Assembly (NCBI GenBank): GCA_019454405.1
Contig: JACFOH010000002.1
Location: 39,642-95,384 of the forward strand
Length of the DNA stretch: 55,743 bases
Direction: 5' to 3'
From: Promineifilum sp.
GTDB lineage: Bacteria > Chloroflexota > Anaerolineae > Promineifilales > Promineifilaceae
Shown: one piece after another, positions 1 through 8,720 of the stretch
How positions within the stretch are numbered: the stretch's first letter is position 1
Layout of the letters: every line of letters begins with the position of its first letter
Notes under the pieces: model-generated
What the model saw: the letters and a program-made list of their open reading frames with translations, nothing else
Databases searched by the model: none
What the model was told of the DNA's origin: nothing
Made by a program: the position numbers and the translations under genes

Positions 1-1
1 A

Positions 2-226
2 ACGCCGCTTGACCTGGAGCAGACATATCATCTGACCGAGGGCAGCATCTATCATGGCCAGATGGGGCTGGAGCAAATGCTCGTTATGCGGCCGATCCCC
101 GGCTGGAGTCGCTACGAGACGCCGATCAAGAATCTCTATCTCTGCGGCGCGGGCGCGCACCCCGGCGGCGGGGTCACCGGCGCGCCGGGCTACAACGCCG
201 CGCGCCTCTATCTGCATTCACACTAA
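2..226 (+). CDS. Phytoene desaturase-like FAD oxidoreductase, C-terminal fragment
   Basis: Only the last 74 codons lie in the window; the gene starts upstream. The tail contains LYLCGAGAHPGGGVTGAPG, the C-terminal FAD-binding signature of the phytoene dehydrogenase/PYROXD2-like flavoprotein family, preceded by HLTEGSIYHGQ and MLVMRPIPGW, which are also typical of that family. Members oxidise carotenoid-like or other hydrophobic substrates; the substrate cannot be told from this fragment. The stop is followed 11 bases later by a strong hairpin, so transcription probably ends here. Family membership is fairly secure; the exact reaction is not. Confidence 0.85.
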   Translation, partial: TPLDLEQTYHLTEGSIYHGQMGLEQMLVMRPIPGWSRYETPIKNLYLCGAGAHPGGGVTGAPGYNAARLYLHSH

Positions 227-237
227 TTTCCTCCATA

Positions 238-268
238 GCGGGCTGGAGCTTCAATCGCTCCAGCCCGC
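238..268 (+). terminator. Stem-loop terminator after the flavoprotein gene
   Basis: A perfect 12-bp stem, GCGGGCTGGAGC (238-249) pairing with GCTCCAGCCCGC (257-268), encloses a 7-base loop. It is followed by AACCCTTTCC, which is only moderately T-rich. The position between the flavoprotein stop and the next gene fits a terminator. Confidence 0.65.
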
Positions 269-329
269 AACCCTTTCCACCGGCGCTCGTATTAGGTTAT
301 ATAACATTCTCTGGCAACAGGAGGTTACG

Positions 330-2006
330 ATGCTCCGCAAACTGTTATTCGGCCTGCTGTGTTGCGCCTTGTTCTTCACCATAGCTGCCCAACGTGGCAA
401 GGCCTATCGCGCTGACCGCTTCGACGTCGAGGTCGCTATCCAACCGGACGGTTCGCTGAATATCGAAGAAAAAGTCACGTTCCGTTTCACCGGCGGGCCT
501 TTCTCATTCGTCTTCCGCGAATTGCCGACCGATCACACTGACGGCATCACCAACATCACGGCCGGAGCCGACGGCATGGCCTGGCCGCAGGGCACGGGAC
601 CGGGCCAGGTCGAAATCAGTGGCCGCAACCCTATCCGGATCGAGTGGCACTTGCCCCCGACCTCAGACACAACACAGACGTTTACGCTAGCTTACACGCA
701 GCTCGGCGTCGTCGAGCGAGGCAGCACGGCCGATATCTTGAATTGGCAGGCACTGCCCGACGAATACGAGTATGAAATCGACGGCAGCCGGCTGACGATT
801 CATTTCCCGCCGGCGGGCAAACTAACTGCCGAGCCGAAAATCACGGTCGGCAACGCCCTCGTCACAACTGAGCCGGGACGCGCTATCTTCGACATGCAGA
901 ACTTGTCGCCGAACGATCCGCTAGTCGTTCGGCTATCGTTCGCGCCGGGCGCGTTCGTCGGTGAAGCGCCAGCCTGGCAAACGCAGCGGGAAACTCAGAA
1001 TAGCCGGGCCTGGATATGGATTGCCTCGGCCGCGGCCATTTTATTGGGGGGGTTCCTCGCTCTGTTCGGGGCCGCGCGTAATAACATTCATGCAATCCCC
1101 AAAGCAAACTCCTATGTACAGAAGCCGCCGGTCGATCTGCCGCCGGCGCTGGCCGGCTACCTGGCCACCCAGTCGGTGGGCTGGCAACACGCGTTGGCAA
1201 CTATCTTTGACCTGGCGGGGCGCGGCTTCATCGAGATCGAGCAGGTGCGGGAGAAATCCTTATGGCGTTCGGCCGAATTCACCATGACGCTATTAAAGTA
1301 TCCCGAAGATCTGCGGCTGTATGAAGACGCGTTACTCGACCTGCTCTTCACTGATAAACATGGCGCGCCGCGCGAGGTCATTACCCTGAGCGAGATGGGA
1401 CGACTCATTACCTCATCGCGCTGGAAGGCATACTCACACGCGCTGGAAGAGGAAGCGAAACTGGAAGGATTAGTAGATCCAACAGTCAAAGGCAAGCGGA
1501 ACAAGATGATCGGAGTCGGTATTGCGCTCACACTCCTCTCGCCTCTGATCATAATAGGCATGGGCTTGTTCTTCTCCGCCACTGGTTTGTGGCCATTGCT
1601 TCTATTTGGGGCCATATCCCTGCTCGGGGTGGTCGCGATTATTTTAGGATCCGCCTATACCAGACTATCGGATAAAGGGATGCAGTATGCGACCGCATTC
1701 GATCCTTTCCGGCGATTCCTGAAGGATGTGACCAAGAAGAAGACAGGAATGCCCGACCCCACTTATTTCGAAATCTACCTGCCCTATGCAACCGCCTACG
1801 GCCTGGCCCAGCAATGGGCCAAACGGATGGCAGAATCAGATGACCCGCGTATTCCAGCCTACTTCCGCGCGGCCGAAACAGGAGAACCGATGGACATGGG
1901 CGCTTTCATCGCCGTCATCGTGGCTACGTCTAGTCATGGTGGCGCAGCCGGTGCAGGCTCTGCGGGGGCCGGCGCGGCCGGTGGCGGAGCCAGCGGCGCG
2001 GGATAA
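330..2006 (+). CDS. DUF2207 domain membrane protein
   Basis: The 558-residue product begins with a signal peptide (LLFGLLCCALFFTIAA, ends near residue 25). An extracytoplasmic DUF2207-type beta domain follows, with FDVEVAIQPDGSLNIEEKV near the start and LSFAPGAFVG before the first membrane helix (about residues 225-250). A soluble region and a second hydrophobic pair (about residues 405-460) come next. The tail is rich in Gly, Ala and Ser, as is common in DUF2207 proteins. The start at 330 is chosen because GGAGG lies 7-11 bases upstream and the signal peptide begins there. The same frame stays open upstream to position 54, but that part overlaps the preceding gene. The family has no established biochemical function. 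Confidence 0.85.
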   Translation: MLRKLLFGLLCCALFFTIAAQRGKAYRADRFDVEVAIQPDGSLNIEEKVTFRFTGGPFSFVFRELPTDHTDGITNITAGADGMAWPQGTGPGQVEISGRNPIRIEWHLPPTSDTTQTFTLAYTQLGVVERGSTADILNWQALPDEYEYEIDGSRLTIHFPPAGKLTAEPKITVGNALVTTEPGRAIFDMQNLSPNDPLVVRLSFAPGAFVGEAPAWQTQRETQNSRAWIWIASAAAILLGGFLALFGAARNNIHAIPKANSYVQKPPVDLPPALAGYLATQSVGWQHALATIFDLAGRGFIEIEQVREKSLWRSAEFTMTLLKYPEDLRLYEDALLDLLFTDKHGAPREVITLSEMGRLITSSRWKAYSHALEEEAKLEGLVDPTVKGKRNKMIGVGIALTLLSPLIIIGMGLFFSATGLWPLLLFGAISLLGVVAIILGSAYTRLSDKGMQYATAFDPFRRFLKDVTKKKTGMPDPTYFEIYLPYATAYGLAQQWAKRMAESDDPRIPAYFRAAETGEPMDMGAFIAVIVATSSHGGAAGAGSAGAGAAGGGASGAG

Positions 2007-2049
2007 TCCTTCGCAGGCGAGATAGATCGCCTGAGCTCCCTTCGCTTAA

Positions 2050-2080
2050 CAAGGGCGAGCCTTTCGATGGCCCGCCCTTG
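2050..2080 (+). terminator. Hairpin after the DUF2207 gene
   Basis: CAAGGGCG-A-GCC (2050-2061) pairs with GGC-C-CGCCCTTG (2069-2080) with one mismatch around a 7-base loop. No T tract follows, so this may be a weak terminator or an mRNA 3' stabiliser. The rest of 2007-2292 shows no other clear element. Confidence 0.45.
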
Positions 2081-2292
2081 CCGCTAAAATGAGAGAAATT
2101 GGCCAAATAGGTCTGCGCATTCCCACACCCCGCCAACCTGTGATAAGATGCGACATTTCCTGGCTTATCCTCCTCTAATGGAGACTCGACCACCTTGTAT
2201 CTTGCTTTTATCAACGGCACTCTAGAGAAACTACCAGGCCTATAGAGAAGATATTGGCCGGTCGGGCCAGCTCATTTCAAGGATTAGCGACG

Positions 2293-3447
2293 ATGACTGA
2301 CCTTCAAGACGGCGACCAGATAACCGAAGCGATCGAGTCACCTGATATTTCTGCCTCCCTGCCGGAGTCACCGACCAGTATAGTCGAGGTGTTAACGCGC
2401 TTCTGGCACAGGATCTCCTGGCTCAAGATCGGCCTGTTCATCGTCAGCCTTTTCCTCTTCATCCTGGCCCTGACTCTGATGAAAGACGGCGCTCGTGGTC
2501 TGGCCCCAGTTGTCGAGAGACACTTTTCATTCGACAATGCCGCCAATACATTGGGGTTCGGCTGGCTATTCGCCTACGCCGTCATGAGCGGCTCGCCGGT
2601 AGCCGCTTCGGCGTTGACCTTCCTGGACGCCGGGATCATCAACACAGTTCAAACCTTCACGATGATCATCGGCAGCCGCATGGGCGCCAGCTTCATCATT
2701 TTGTTCATCGGCTTCATCTATGTATTGCGTGGCCGGAATCGAGCCACCAGTCTGAGCATGGGGTTGTTGTCTTTCACTGTCACGGGCACGCTTCAGATCG
2801 GTTCTCTCATCATTGGAACACTGCTATTGAGTTCCGGCTTGCTGGGCCGTCACGAGCTTGGCGGCGGAATGGCGATTGTTGCGATCACCGACCTCATATT
2901 CGATCCTATCTCCGACTTCTTCCAAAGCTTTCTACCGACTTGGGCGTTATTCCTGGTGGGCCTGGGCATTATCTTATACACCTTCAACCTGTTCGATAAG
3001 TGCCTGCCGGAGATGTCGATCAAAGAGAGTCAGGTCGGCCGCATGTCGCGCCTGATCTACAACCCAATGATCATGTTCCTGCTGGGCGCGGGGATCACCC
3101 TGGTGTCGATGTCGGTCAGCGTCTCATTGAGTATTCTGGTACCCCTCAGCCATCGCGGGTTTGTGCGTCGCGAGAATGTGATCCCATATATTATGGGCGC
3201 CAATATCACCACCTTCATCGATACACTATTCGCCGCGGTGCTGCTGGACAACCTCGCCGCCGTCGCCGTTGTTTTGGCCCAGATGATCGGCGTCGCCCTG
3301 ACATCCATTATCATCATGTTGGTGGCGTTCAGAAGTTATGAACGCATGTCGCTGCGCTTCGTCGCCTGGGTAACCGATAAGAACAGGAACATGGCCTTGT
3401 TCATGATATTGATCTTCGCCTTGCCGCTCATTCTCCTGTTCATCTAA
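2293..3447 (+). CDS. Na/Pi-cotransporter-like membrane protein
   Basis: A 384-residue polytopic protein with a hydrophilic N-terminus of about 45 residues and roughly eight to ten membrane segments. Two related motif regions, MSGSPVAASALTFLDAG / GSRMGASFIILF in the first half and IMGANITTFIDTLFAA in the second, resemble the inverted repeats of the Na+/phosphate cotransporter superfamily (PF02690), whose repeats carry serine- and glycine-rich loops. Transport of phosphate is therefore an inference from distant similarity. The ATG at 2293 follows AAGGA at a suitable distance; a TTG 39 bases upstream (2254) is in frame but has no better site. A universal stress protein gene follows 136 bases downstream, which suggests a shared role in ion or stress homeostasis. 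Confidence 0.65.
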   Translation: MTDLQDGDQITEAIESPDISASLPESPTSIVEVLTRFWHRISWLKIGLFIVSLFLFILALTLMKDGARGLAPVVERHFSFDNAANTLGFGWLFAYAVMSGSPVAASALTFLDAGIINTVQTFTMIIGSRMGASFIILFIGFIYVLRGRNRATSLSMGLLSFTVTGTLQIGSLIIGTLLLSSGLLGRHELGGGMAIVAITDLIFDPISDFFQSFLPTWALFLVGLGIILYTFNLFDKCLPEMSIKESQVGRMSRLIYNPMIMFLLGAGITLVSMSVSVSLSILVPLSHRGFVRRENVIPYIMGANITTFIDTLFAAVLLDNLAAVAVVLAQMIGVALTSIIIMLVAFRSYERMSLRFVAWVTDKNRNMALFMILIFALPLILLFI

Positions 3448-3583
3448 GCCAGGGGCAGTAAACGGGATAAAAACGCCGGGTCGAAGATAATCTGACTCTC
3501 GCTCTTATCAAGATTATTGTTAATTTTTCTGCGATAGATAGATAAAAATACGCCGCTAGTTCAGGCATCAGGAGTTTTAAGAT

Positions 3584-4405
3584 ATGCGTGTCTTGCTCAC
3601 CACTGGAGGACAAGGTCAAACTGAAATCGCCATTCGCCAGTTCATGTATCTGGCTGAATCTATCGCGATCAAGCCCACGGTATTGACGGTCATCAAGCGT
3701 GCGGAGGATCGAACTAAGGGTGAGGAGATTCTGGCTGACGCGGCCAGGCAACTCGACCCAGCCTTCGAAACCGTCGAATACAAAATTCGCGTTGGCCAGC
3801 CATGGGAAGAAATCGTCAAGGAGGGGGAGGAAGGCGACTATGATCTGATCATGATGGGTCAGCGAAAATCACGGCCGCTGTTATCACGCCTGCGCGGGCT
3901 GGTCACGCAGAAGGTCGTCTCTCACACCAACCGCCCGGTTCTTATCGCTAAACGAGAGGCACGGCCGTTCAACCGGATTCTAATCTGCGATAGCGGCGTG
4001 CAAGCTCCTTCGCTGCCGAAGCTGTTCCAATTGCGTTTGCCGGAGATTCTGGCCGGGGCATCTGAGGTCGTAGTCCTGCATGTTATGTCGCAAATCAGCG
4101 CCGCGCCCGGCATCAAAGGCGAGGATCTCTATCTGACTACCGAGCAACTTATGGCTACCGGCGCGCCTGAGGGCACCTTCCTCGAGCAAAGCCTGGCCCA
4201 CCTGGAAGATATCGGCCCACAACTACAAGCCAGGGTCCGCCACGGCCTGGTCCTGGACGAGATCGTCAAGGAAGCACGCTCGGATGATTATGATCTGGTC
4301 GCCATAGGCGCTCGTCGGGATGACGGTGTGCCTCGATTCCTGCTCGACGATCTGGCCCATGAGCTGGTTCTGGATGTCGATCGAGCCATCCTGGTCGTTC
4401 GCTAG
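3584..4405 (+). CDS. Universal stress protein, tandem UspA domains
   Basis: The 273-residue cytoplasmic protein holds two UspA-like folds. The first ends in YDLIMMGQRKSRPLLSRLRG...VSHTNRPVLIAK (about residues 85-125). The second starts at FNRILICDSG and ends in YDLVAIGARRDD...VDRAILVVR. The first half keeps a G-rich nucleotide-loop-like segment; the second is more divergent, so ATP binding by both halves is unproven. AGGAG precedes the ATG at normal spacing. It lies downstream of the Na/Pi-like transporter and converges on the MFS gene, with 16 bases between stops. UspA proteins are generally induced under starvation or stress. Confidence 0.85.
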   Translation: MRVLLTTGGQGQTEIAIRQFMYLAESIAIKPTVLTVIKRAEDRTKGEEILADAARQLDPAFETVEYKIRVGQPWEEIVKEGEEGDYDLIMMGQRKSRPLLSRLRGLVTQKVVSHTNRPVLIAKREARPFNRILICDSGVQAPSLPKLFQLRLPEILAGASEVVVLHVMSQISAAPGIKGEDLYLTTEQLMATGAPEGTFLEQSLAHLEDIGPQLQARVRHGLVLDEIVKEARSDDYDLVAIGARRDDGVPRFLLDDLAHELVLDVDRAILVVR

Positions 4406-4421
4406 AGCATCGACGGCGCGA

Positions 4422-5732
4422 TCAACGGTTACGCCAGGAGGCTAAGCCGACGATCAACCGGCAAACGGCCGCAAACAACAGGCCGGCCGTCAGGCCCCAC
4501 CAGCCCGCAAGCACCGGGGCGATAAGCGAACCCAGGAGGACGCCTGCCTGTAACGACATGTTATACCAGGCCAGATAAGCGGGGCGACTATCATCCGGTG
4601 TTTTCTCCAACACATAGTTCCCAACCGCCCCACCGGCCAACGCCCAACCCACCCCACCGGCGATCGAAGCTACCAGGTACAACGTCACATCGCCGGCCAT
4701 CGCCACAAGCGCCGGGTATAGGCTTATGATCACCACGCCCAGAGCCATCGTCCGGCGATTACCGAATCGTTGCGTGGCCCAATCCAACCGGGTCGAGACC
4801 AGGAACAGAGCCGCATAAAATATACTATTGCCCAGCCCGATGGCCTGGTCGCTCAGGTTCAGTATGTGCACCAGGTAGAGAGGAAAGAGCGGCGAACCCA
4901 GATAGAGCGCCAAATGGAGGGCGAATACCAGCAATAACACGCGGCGATATCTCAGCTCCCGCGGCGGTCTGAACCAACGGCTGCTAAACGGCTTCTGGCT
5001 CAGTAGAAAGCGCAGCCCAACTGTCATGCGCAGCCCTTGCCATAAGCTCATCGCCCCAGGCGTGGCCCAGTCGCCAATACTCTTTCGGCCCGTAGGTTTG
5101 CGATGTTCGTCCAGGGGTCGGATAAACCACAAATGCAGACTACTCATGGCCGCGCCGACAAAACCGATGGCAAAGACGACTTGATAGCCCAACGGGAATG
5201 GAATGGTATCCAGCAATCGGCCACAAATGAGCGTCACGATCACCGATGTCAAGGCATAGGCGGCGTTACGCATACCAACCACCTGCGCCCGCCACTCCGG
5301 GGGAACGGCCGCGGCAAACAAGCCGTTAAAGCCGATAGATAACGCCGTCCCCGGAATACTCATGAGAACTGTTAGCAAAACGATCAACCACACCTGAGCG
5401 CCCGGGGCAAAGAAGAACGGCAGGAAAACCCACACCACATAAAACCAGCGATGCAGAATCGATGAATAGAACGTTGCCCGGCTGATGGGACGATTATGAA
5501 GCCAGCGTCCTGCCGGGAGGGCAAAAACAAGATTGACCAGGGCCGGGCTGGCATTGAGCAAGCCTAACTGGAATGCGCTGGCTCCCAAGCGGGTAGCGTA
5601 TACGGCCACAAATGCGATAGCGCTCCCATTCAGCACGCCGAACCAGGCGATGTCGAATATCATGTGGTTGAAATTCGAACGGTGTTCAGCCGGAACGGGC
5701 CGCGATTTTGAAGAAACGAGGGAGAATGACAT
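4422..5732 (-). CDS. MFS transporter
   Basis: About 436 residues with twelve predicted hydrophobic segments separated by short charged loops. One loop is FALPAGRWLHNRP, close to the MFS loop-2/3 signature, and there is a long central cytoplasmic loop (about residues 205-265). Substrate is unknown. The ATG at 5732 is used; a GTG three codons upstream (5741) and an ATG at 5666, immediately before the first helix, are alternatives because no strong ribosome site is visible. The gene is transcribed away from the tRNA-Gln gene and converges on the stress-protein gene. Confidence 0.85.
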   Translation of the reverse strand: MSFSLVSSKSRPVPAEHRSNFNHMIFDIAWFGVLNGSAIAFVAVYATRLGASAFQLGLLNASPALVNLVFALPAGRWLHNRPISRATFYSSILHRWFYVVWVFLPFFFAPGAQVWLIVLLTVLMSIPGTALSIGFNGLFAAAVPPEWRAQVVGMRNAAYALTSVIVTLICGRLLDTIPFPLGYQVVFAIGFVGAAMSSLHLWFIRPLDEHRKPTGRKSIGDWATPGAMSLWQGLRMTVGLRFLLSQKPFSSRWFRPPRELRYRRVLLLVFALHLALYLGSPLFPLYLVHILNLSDQAIGLGNSIFYAALFLVSTRLDWATQRFGNRRTMALGVVIISLYPALVAMAGDVTLYLVASIAGGVGWALAGGAVGNYVLEKTPDDSRPAYLAWYNMSLQAGVLLGSLIAPVLAGWWGLTAGLLFAAVCRLIVGLASWRNR

Positions 5733-5871
5733 CAGGTACACAAATGATGACCATATCCGAGGTCATCCTGGTCAATAGATATTCATCTATCTTATCACAG
5801 AAACCTGACAAATCATCGTTCCAGCCGGTCGTGGTTCCGGGGAACGACACACAAGAAAGGGTGATCCAGAT

Positions 5872-5900
5872 TTGCCCGTCGACCGGTCAGTTGTTATAAT
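5872..5900 (+). promoter_or_regulatory. Sigma-70-type promoter of tRNA-Gln
   Basis: TTGCCC at 5872-5877 and a perfect TATAAT at 5895-5900 are separated by 17 bases. The tRNA begins 10 bases after the -10 box, so the primary transcript would carry almost no leader. Confidence 0.8.
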
Positions 5901-5910
5901 TCGCCCTTAT

Positions 5911-5981
5911 TGAGGGGTAGTTTAACGGCAGAACCGTCGGCTCTGACCCGACTAGTCGTGGTTCGAATCCACGCCCCTCAG
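5911..5981 (+). tRNA. tRNA-Gln (anticodon CTG)
   Basis: A 71-base cloverleaf. Acceptor arms are TGAGGGG and CCCCTCA with discriminator G. The anticodon stem GTCGG/CCGAC encloses loop CTCTGAC, giving anticodon CTG, which reads CAG. The T arm is CGTGG-TTCGAAT-CCACG. No CCA is encoded (GCTA follows), so CCA must be added by nucleotidyltransferase. It has its own promoter and terminator and so is a single-gene unit. Confidence 0.95.
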
Positions 5982-5989
5982 CTAACGTG

Positions 5990-6016
5990 AAGCCACCCAC
6001 ACCGGGTGGCTTTGTT
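5990..6016 (+). terminator. Rho-independent terminator of tRNA-Gln
   Basis: AAGCCACCC (5990-5998) pairs with GGGTGGCTT (6004-6012) around the 5-base loop ACACC and is followed by TGTTGT. It lies 9 bases after the tRNA. Confidence 0.8.
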
Positions 6017-6069
6017 GTAAGCAACAATAATCATGGCGCCCTGAGCGGTAAATCAGTCTGCGGAAACTC

Positions 6070-6606
6070 ATGAACATACAACCAGCTCATCCCGAAGACG
6101 TGCCAGGCATTCTGGCCCTGGTCAACGATCACGCTCGCCGCGGAGACCTGCTGCCGCGAACGGCTGCATCTATCCGCGACACATTGGGAGATTGGCTGCT
6201 GGCCAAAGACGACGCCGGCGAGATCGTCGCTTGCGTCTCTCTTTATCCCTATTCCAACGTGCTGGCCGAAGTCCGCTCGCTAGCCGTACGTGATGGGGCC
6301 AAGGGGACTGGCTGGGGCAGCGCGCTCCTCAAGGAGATCATCCTGGAAGCGCGCCGTCGCAACTATACCACCTTGTTTGCCCTCACACGGGCCGTTCATT
6401 TCTTCCAGCGCGGCGGCTTCCACATCACCGACCGCGAGCGATTCCCCGAGAAAGTATGGCGCGACTGTTCTATCTGCCCCCTATTGGAGCACTGCGACGA
6501 GACGGCCGTCGAGATGATCCTGCTTGAGCCAATCGTCCGCGTAGATCCATCCCCTACCGTCCTGGAACTTCATGCTACACCCGGCGTGAATCCCCCTGCC
6601 CAATAG
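6070..6606 (+). CDS. argA: N-acetylglutamate synthase, short GNAT form
   Basis: A 178-residue GNAT-fold acetyltransferase. The acetyl-CoA loop region reads VRSLAVRDGAKGTGWGSALL (about residues 68-90), and the tail carries FPEKVWRDCSICPLLEHCDE, a Cys-containing signature of the short ArgA-like N-acetylglutamate synthases. It would acetylate glutamate with acetyl-CoA, the first committed step of arginine synthesis. argJ follows after 20 bases, so the two are almost certainly co-transcribed. ArgJ proteins are often bifunctional and can do this step themselves, so this enzyme would act as an anaplerotic supply. The gene symbol is given by function; the protein lacks the kinase-like domain of enterobacterial ArgA. 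Confidence 0.85.
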   Translation: MNIQPAHPEDVPGILALVNDHARRGDLLPRTAASIRDTLGDWLLAKDDAGEIVACVSLYPYSNVLAEVRSLAVRDGAKGTGWGSALLKEIILEARRRNYTTLFALTRAVHFFQRGGFHITDRERFPEKVWRDCSICPLLEHCDETAVEMILLEPIVRVDPSPTVLELHATPGVNPPAQ

Positions 6607-6626
6607 GCAATGGACCAAAAACTGAT

Positions 6627-7853
6627 ATGACACATCAAATTCTTTCCGACGGGAGCGCGACGACGCCGCGCGGGTTTTCGGCCGCGGCCGTTGCCGCCGG
6701 CATCAAGCAATCCGGCCGGCCCGACCTGGTGCTGGTATTCTCTGATCGTGATTGTACGGCCGCGGGGGTATTCACGCGTAATCGTGTTGCTGCCGCACCG
6801 GTCATTGTCGACCGCGCGACGCTGGCGACTAACAACTCAGCTATACGCGGTGTGGTTATCAATTCAGGCAACGCCAACGCCTGCACAGGGGAGCCGGGGC
6901 TGGCCAACGCTCGCGAAATGCAACGGCTCGCTTCCGAAGAACTAGGCGGTCGCCCCGACCAATATCTGGTCATGTCCACTGGCGTGATCGGCGTGCCGCT
7001 GCCCATCGAACGCGTCCGATCCGGCATCCTCATCGCGGCGCCGTCACTTTCACCCGACAACGGCATAGCCGCAGCCGAAGGCATTATGACCACCGATACC
7101 AGGCCGAAACATCTGGCGATTGAGATTCAATTGCCGGGCGGCACGGTGACTCTGGGTGGCATGGCCAAAGGAGCGGGGATGATCCATCCCGACATGGCCA
7201 CGTTGCTGGGGGTTGTGACGACTGATGCCGCCGTCAGCGCCGATGATCTGGCGACGATGTTACGCGAAGCGGCCGACCGCAGCTTTAATGCCATCTCCAT
7301 CGACGGGGACACCAGCACCAACGATACCATCCTGCTATTGGCTAACGGCGCCGGCGGGGTGAGTGTGAACGACGCGGAGAGCCGCGAGTTGTTCGCCAAT
7401 GCTCTGAACGAACTATGTCATGCGCTGGCAATGATGGTTGTGAGCGACGGTGAAGGCGTGACGCGGGTCGTCACCGTACACGTCACCGGCGCGCGAACCG
7501 AAAGCGACGCCCGGCGCGTGGCCAATACCATCGCCACCTCTCCACTGGTGAAAACAGCGTTCGCCGGTGGCGATCCGAATTGGGGCCGCATCCTGGCAGC
7601 CACAGGCCGCAGCGGGGTGGATCTGGATCAGAGCCGGCTGGCGCTCTGGATCGGTGTGGGAGACGAGCCACCCCTGCAGATCGTGCGTGACGGCACGCCT
7701 ACGAATTTCGTCGAGGCCGACGCAGCAGCGGTGTTTGCCCAACCGGCATTCACCGTTCGCGTCGATCTGGGTGATGGATCGGCCGAGACCGTCTTATGGA
7801 CGACTGACCTGACCCACGATTATGTGACGATCAACGCCGATTATCGAACGTAA
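6627..7853 (+). CDS. argJ: Glutamate N-acetyltransferase / amino-acid acetyltransferase ArgJ
   Basis: The 408-residue protein has the length and motifs of ArgJ: INSGNANACTGEPG in the alpha half and GGMAKGAGMIHPDMATLLG at the autocleavage site. Cleavage is expected between the Ala and Thr of MAT, freeing Thr at about residue 192 as the nucleophile. The tail holds FAGGDPNWGRILAATGRSG. ArgJ moves acetyl from N-acetylornithine to glutamate, recycling the acetyl group in arginine synthesis. It follows the ArgA-like gene and converges, with a 5-base gap, on the YwiC-like gene. Confidence 0.97.
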   Translation: MTHQILSDGSATTPRGFSAAAVAAGIKQSGRPDLVLVFSDRDCTAAGVFTRNRVAAAPVIVDRATLATNNSAIRGVVINSGNANACTGEPGLANAREMQRLASEELGGRPDQYLVMSTGVIGVPLPIERVRSGILIAAPSLSPDNGIAAAEGIMTTDTRPKHLAIEIQLPGGTVTLGGMAKGAGMIHPDMATLLGVVTTDAAVSADDLATMLREAADRSFNAISIDGDTSTNDTILLLANGAGGVSVNDAESRELFANALNELCHALAMMVVSDGEGVTRVVTVHVTGARTESDARRVANTIATSPLVKTAFAGGDPNWGRILAATGRSGVDLDQSRLALWIGVGDEPPLQIVRDGTPTNFVEADAAAVFAQPAFTVRVDLGDGSAETVLWTTDLTHDYVTINADYRT

Positions 7854-7858
7854 ACAGG

Positions 7859-8707
7859 TCAGCTCAACCAGAAACCGATAGCGACGATGAGGGCGGATAA
7901 CATCCCGAAACCTACCTCCAGGAAGCCCAACGCCTGGACGGACGCTCGCCAGCGATAATCTGATAATCCCCAAATCGCCCGGGCCAGCAGGATGACAACC
8001 GCCAGGACAGCCGCCCAGGGCAGCCACCCCACCCAAACCAGCGCCGCTACGACGACAACAGCCAAAACATGGATCGCGATGGTGGCGGGAACGCTTTCCC
8101 CTCGCCCGCCCTCTTTATCTTTGTCCAGCCGCAAACGAGCACGAACGAAGATAACCGTCGGCACTGAGCGAGCGATCATGAAACCCCACAGGCCCAACGC
8201 CGGCAGCCAGGCGATTCCGCCGGCCAGACCGATAGCCGCAGCCACAGCGGCGAACGCCGCCGGAGCAGTCAGCTCCGCTTGCCAGTGGCGGCCGGGGCGT
8301 TGGTCATAAGCCATGAAGATCAGCAAGAGGGGGAGAGCAAGAGCAAACGGCGCAAACGGCCGCCAGCCCGCTAACGCAAACGTCATGGCCGAGGCAGCCA
8401 GCGCGATGGCTCCATAGAACACGACAAAGCGCCAGGCAATAGCCGTCCGTTCATAAGTGCGGCCGCGCCGGCGATCCGTCCAATAGATTTTGAGAGGGCG
8501 GTTGATCAGGAAAACGGCGAAGGCGGCAATCGCCATGAACAAGCCGGCCCATGTCGGCGCAACCAGCAGCCCAAGTAAAATAGGCTCCGTGGTCAGGCTC
8601 CAACTACCATGTTCCGCGGGTAAGGCGATACTTTTATAGGAAATGTTGCGCTTCGCCGGCTGGGCTGCCAACGAATCTGCCTCAGATGAAGGTTTAATCA
8701 TAGTCAT
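7859..8707 (-). CDS. YwiC-like membrane protein in the feo operon
   Basis: A 282-residue protein with about eight to nine membrane segments. The motif LPAEHGSWSLTTEPILLGLL just before and in the first helix is diagnostic of the YwiC-like family (PF14256), and a polar segment FINRPLKIYW-DRRRGRTYERT follows. The family's biochemical role is not established; in Bacillus ywiC sits near anaerobic-respiration genes. The ATG at 8707 begins 13 bases after the feoC stop, so it should share the feo transcript. The frame is open further upstream into feoC, but that would create a long overlap. The ATG at 8701 is a second option; neither has a strong ribosome site. Confidence 0.8.
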   Translation of the reverse strand: MTMIKPSSEADSLAAQPAKRNISYKSIALPAEHGSWSLTTEPILLGLLVAPTWAGLFMAIAAFAVFLINRPLKIYWTDRRRGRTYERTAIAWRFVVFYGAIALAASAMTFALAGWRPFAPFALALPLLLIFMAYDQRPGRHWQAELTAPAAFAAVAAAIGLAGGIAWLPALGLWGFMIARSVPTVIFVRARLRLDKDKEGGRGESVPATIAIHVLAVVVVAALVWVGWLPWAAVLAVVILLARAIWGLSDYRWRASVQALGFLEVGFGMLSALIVAIGFWLS

Positions 8708-8720
8708 AACTTCAACTAAT

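Noticed and set aside
54..329. Upstream extension of the DUF2207 reading frame to an ATG at 54
   Set aside because: It overlaps the end of the flavoprotein gene in another frame and runs through a terminator hairpin; the GGAGG and signal peptide at 330 mark the true start.
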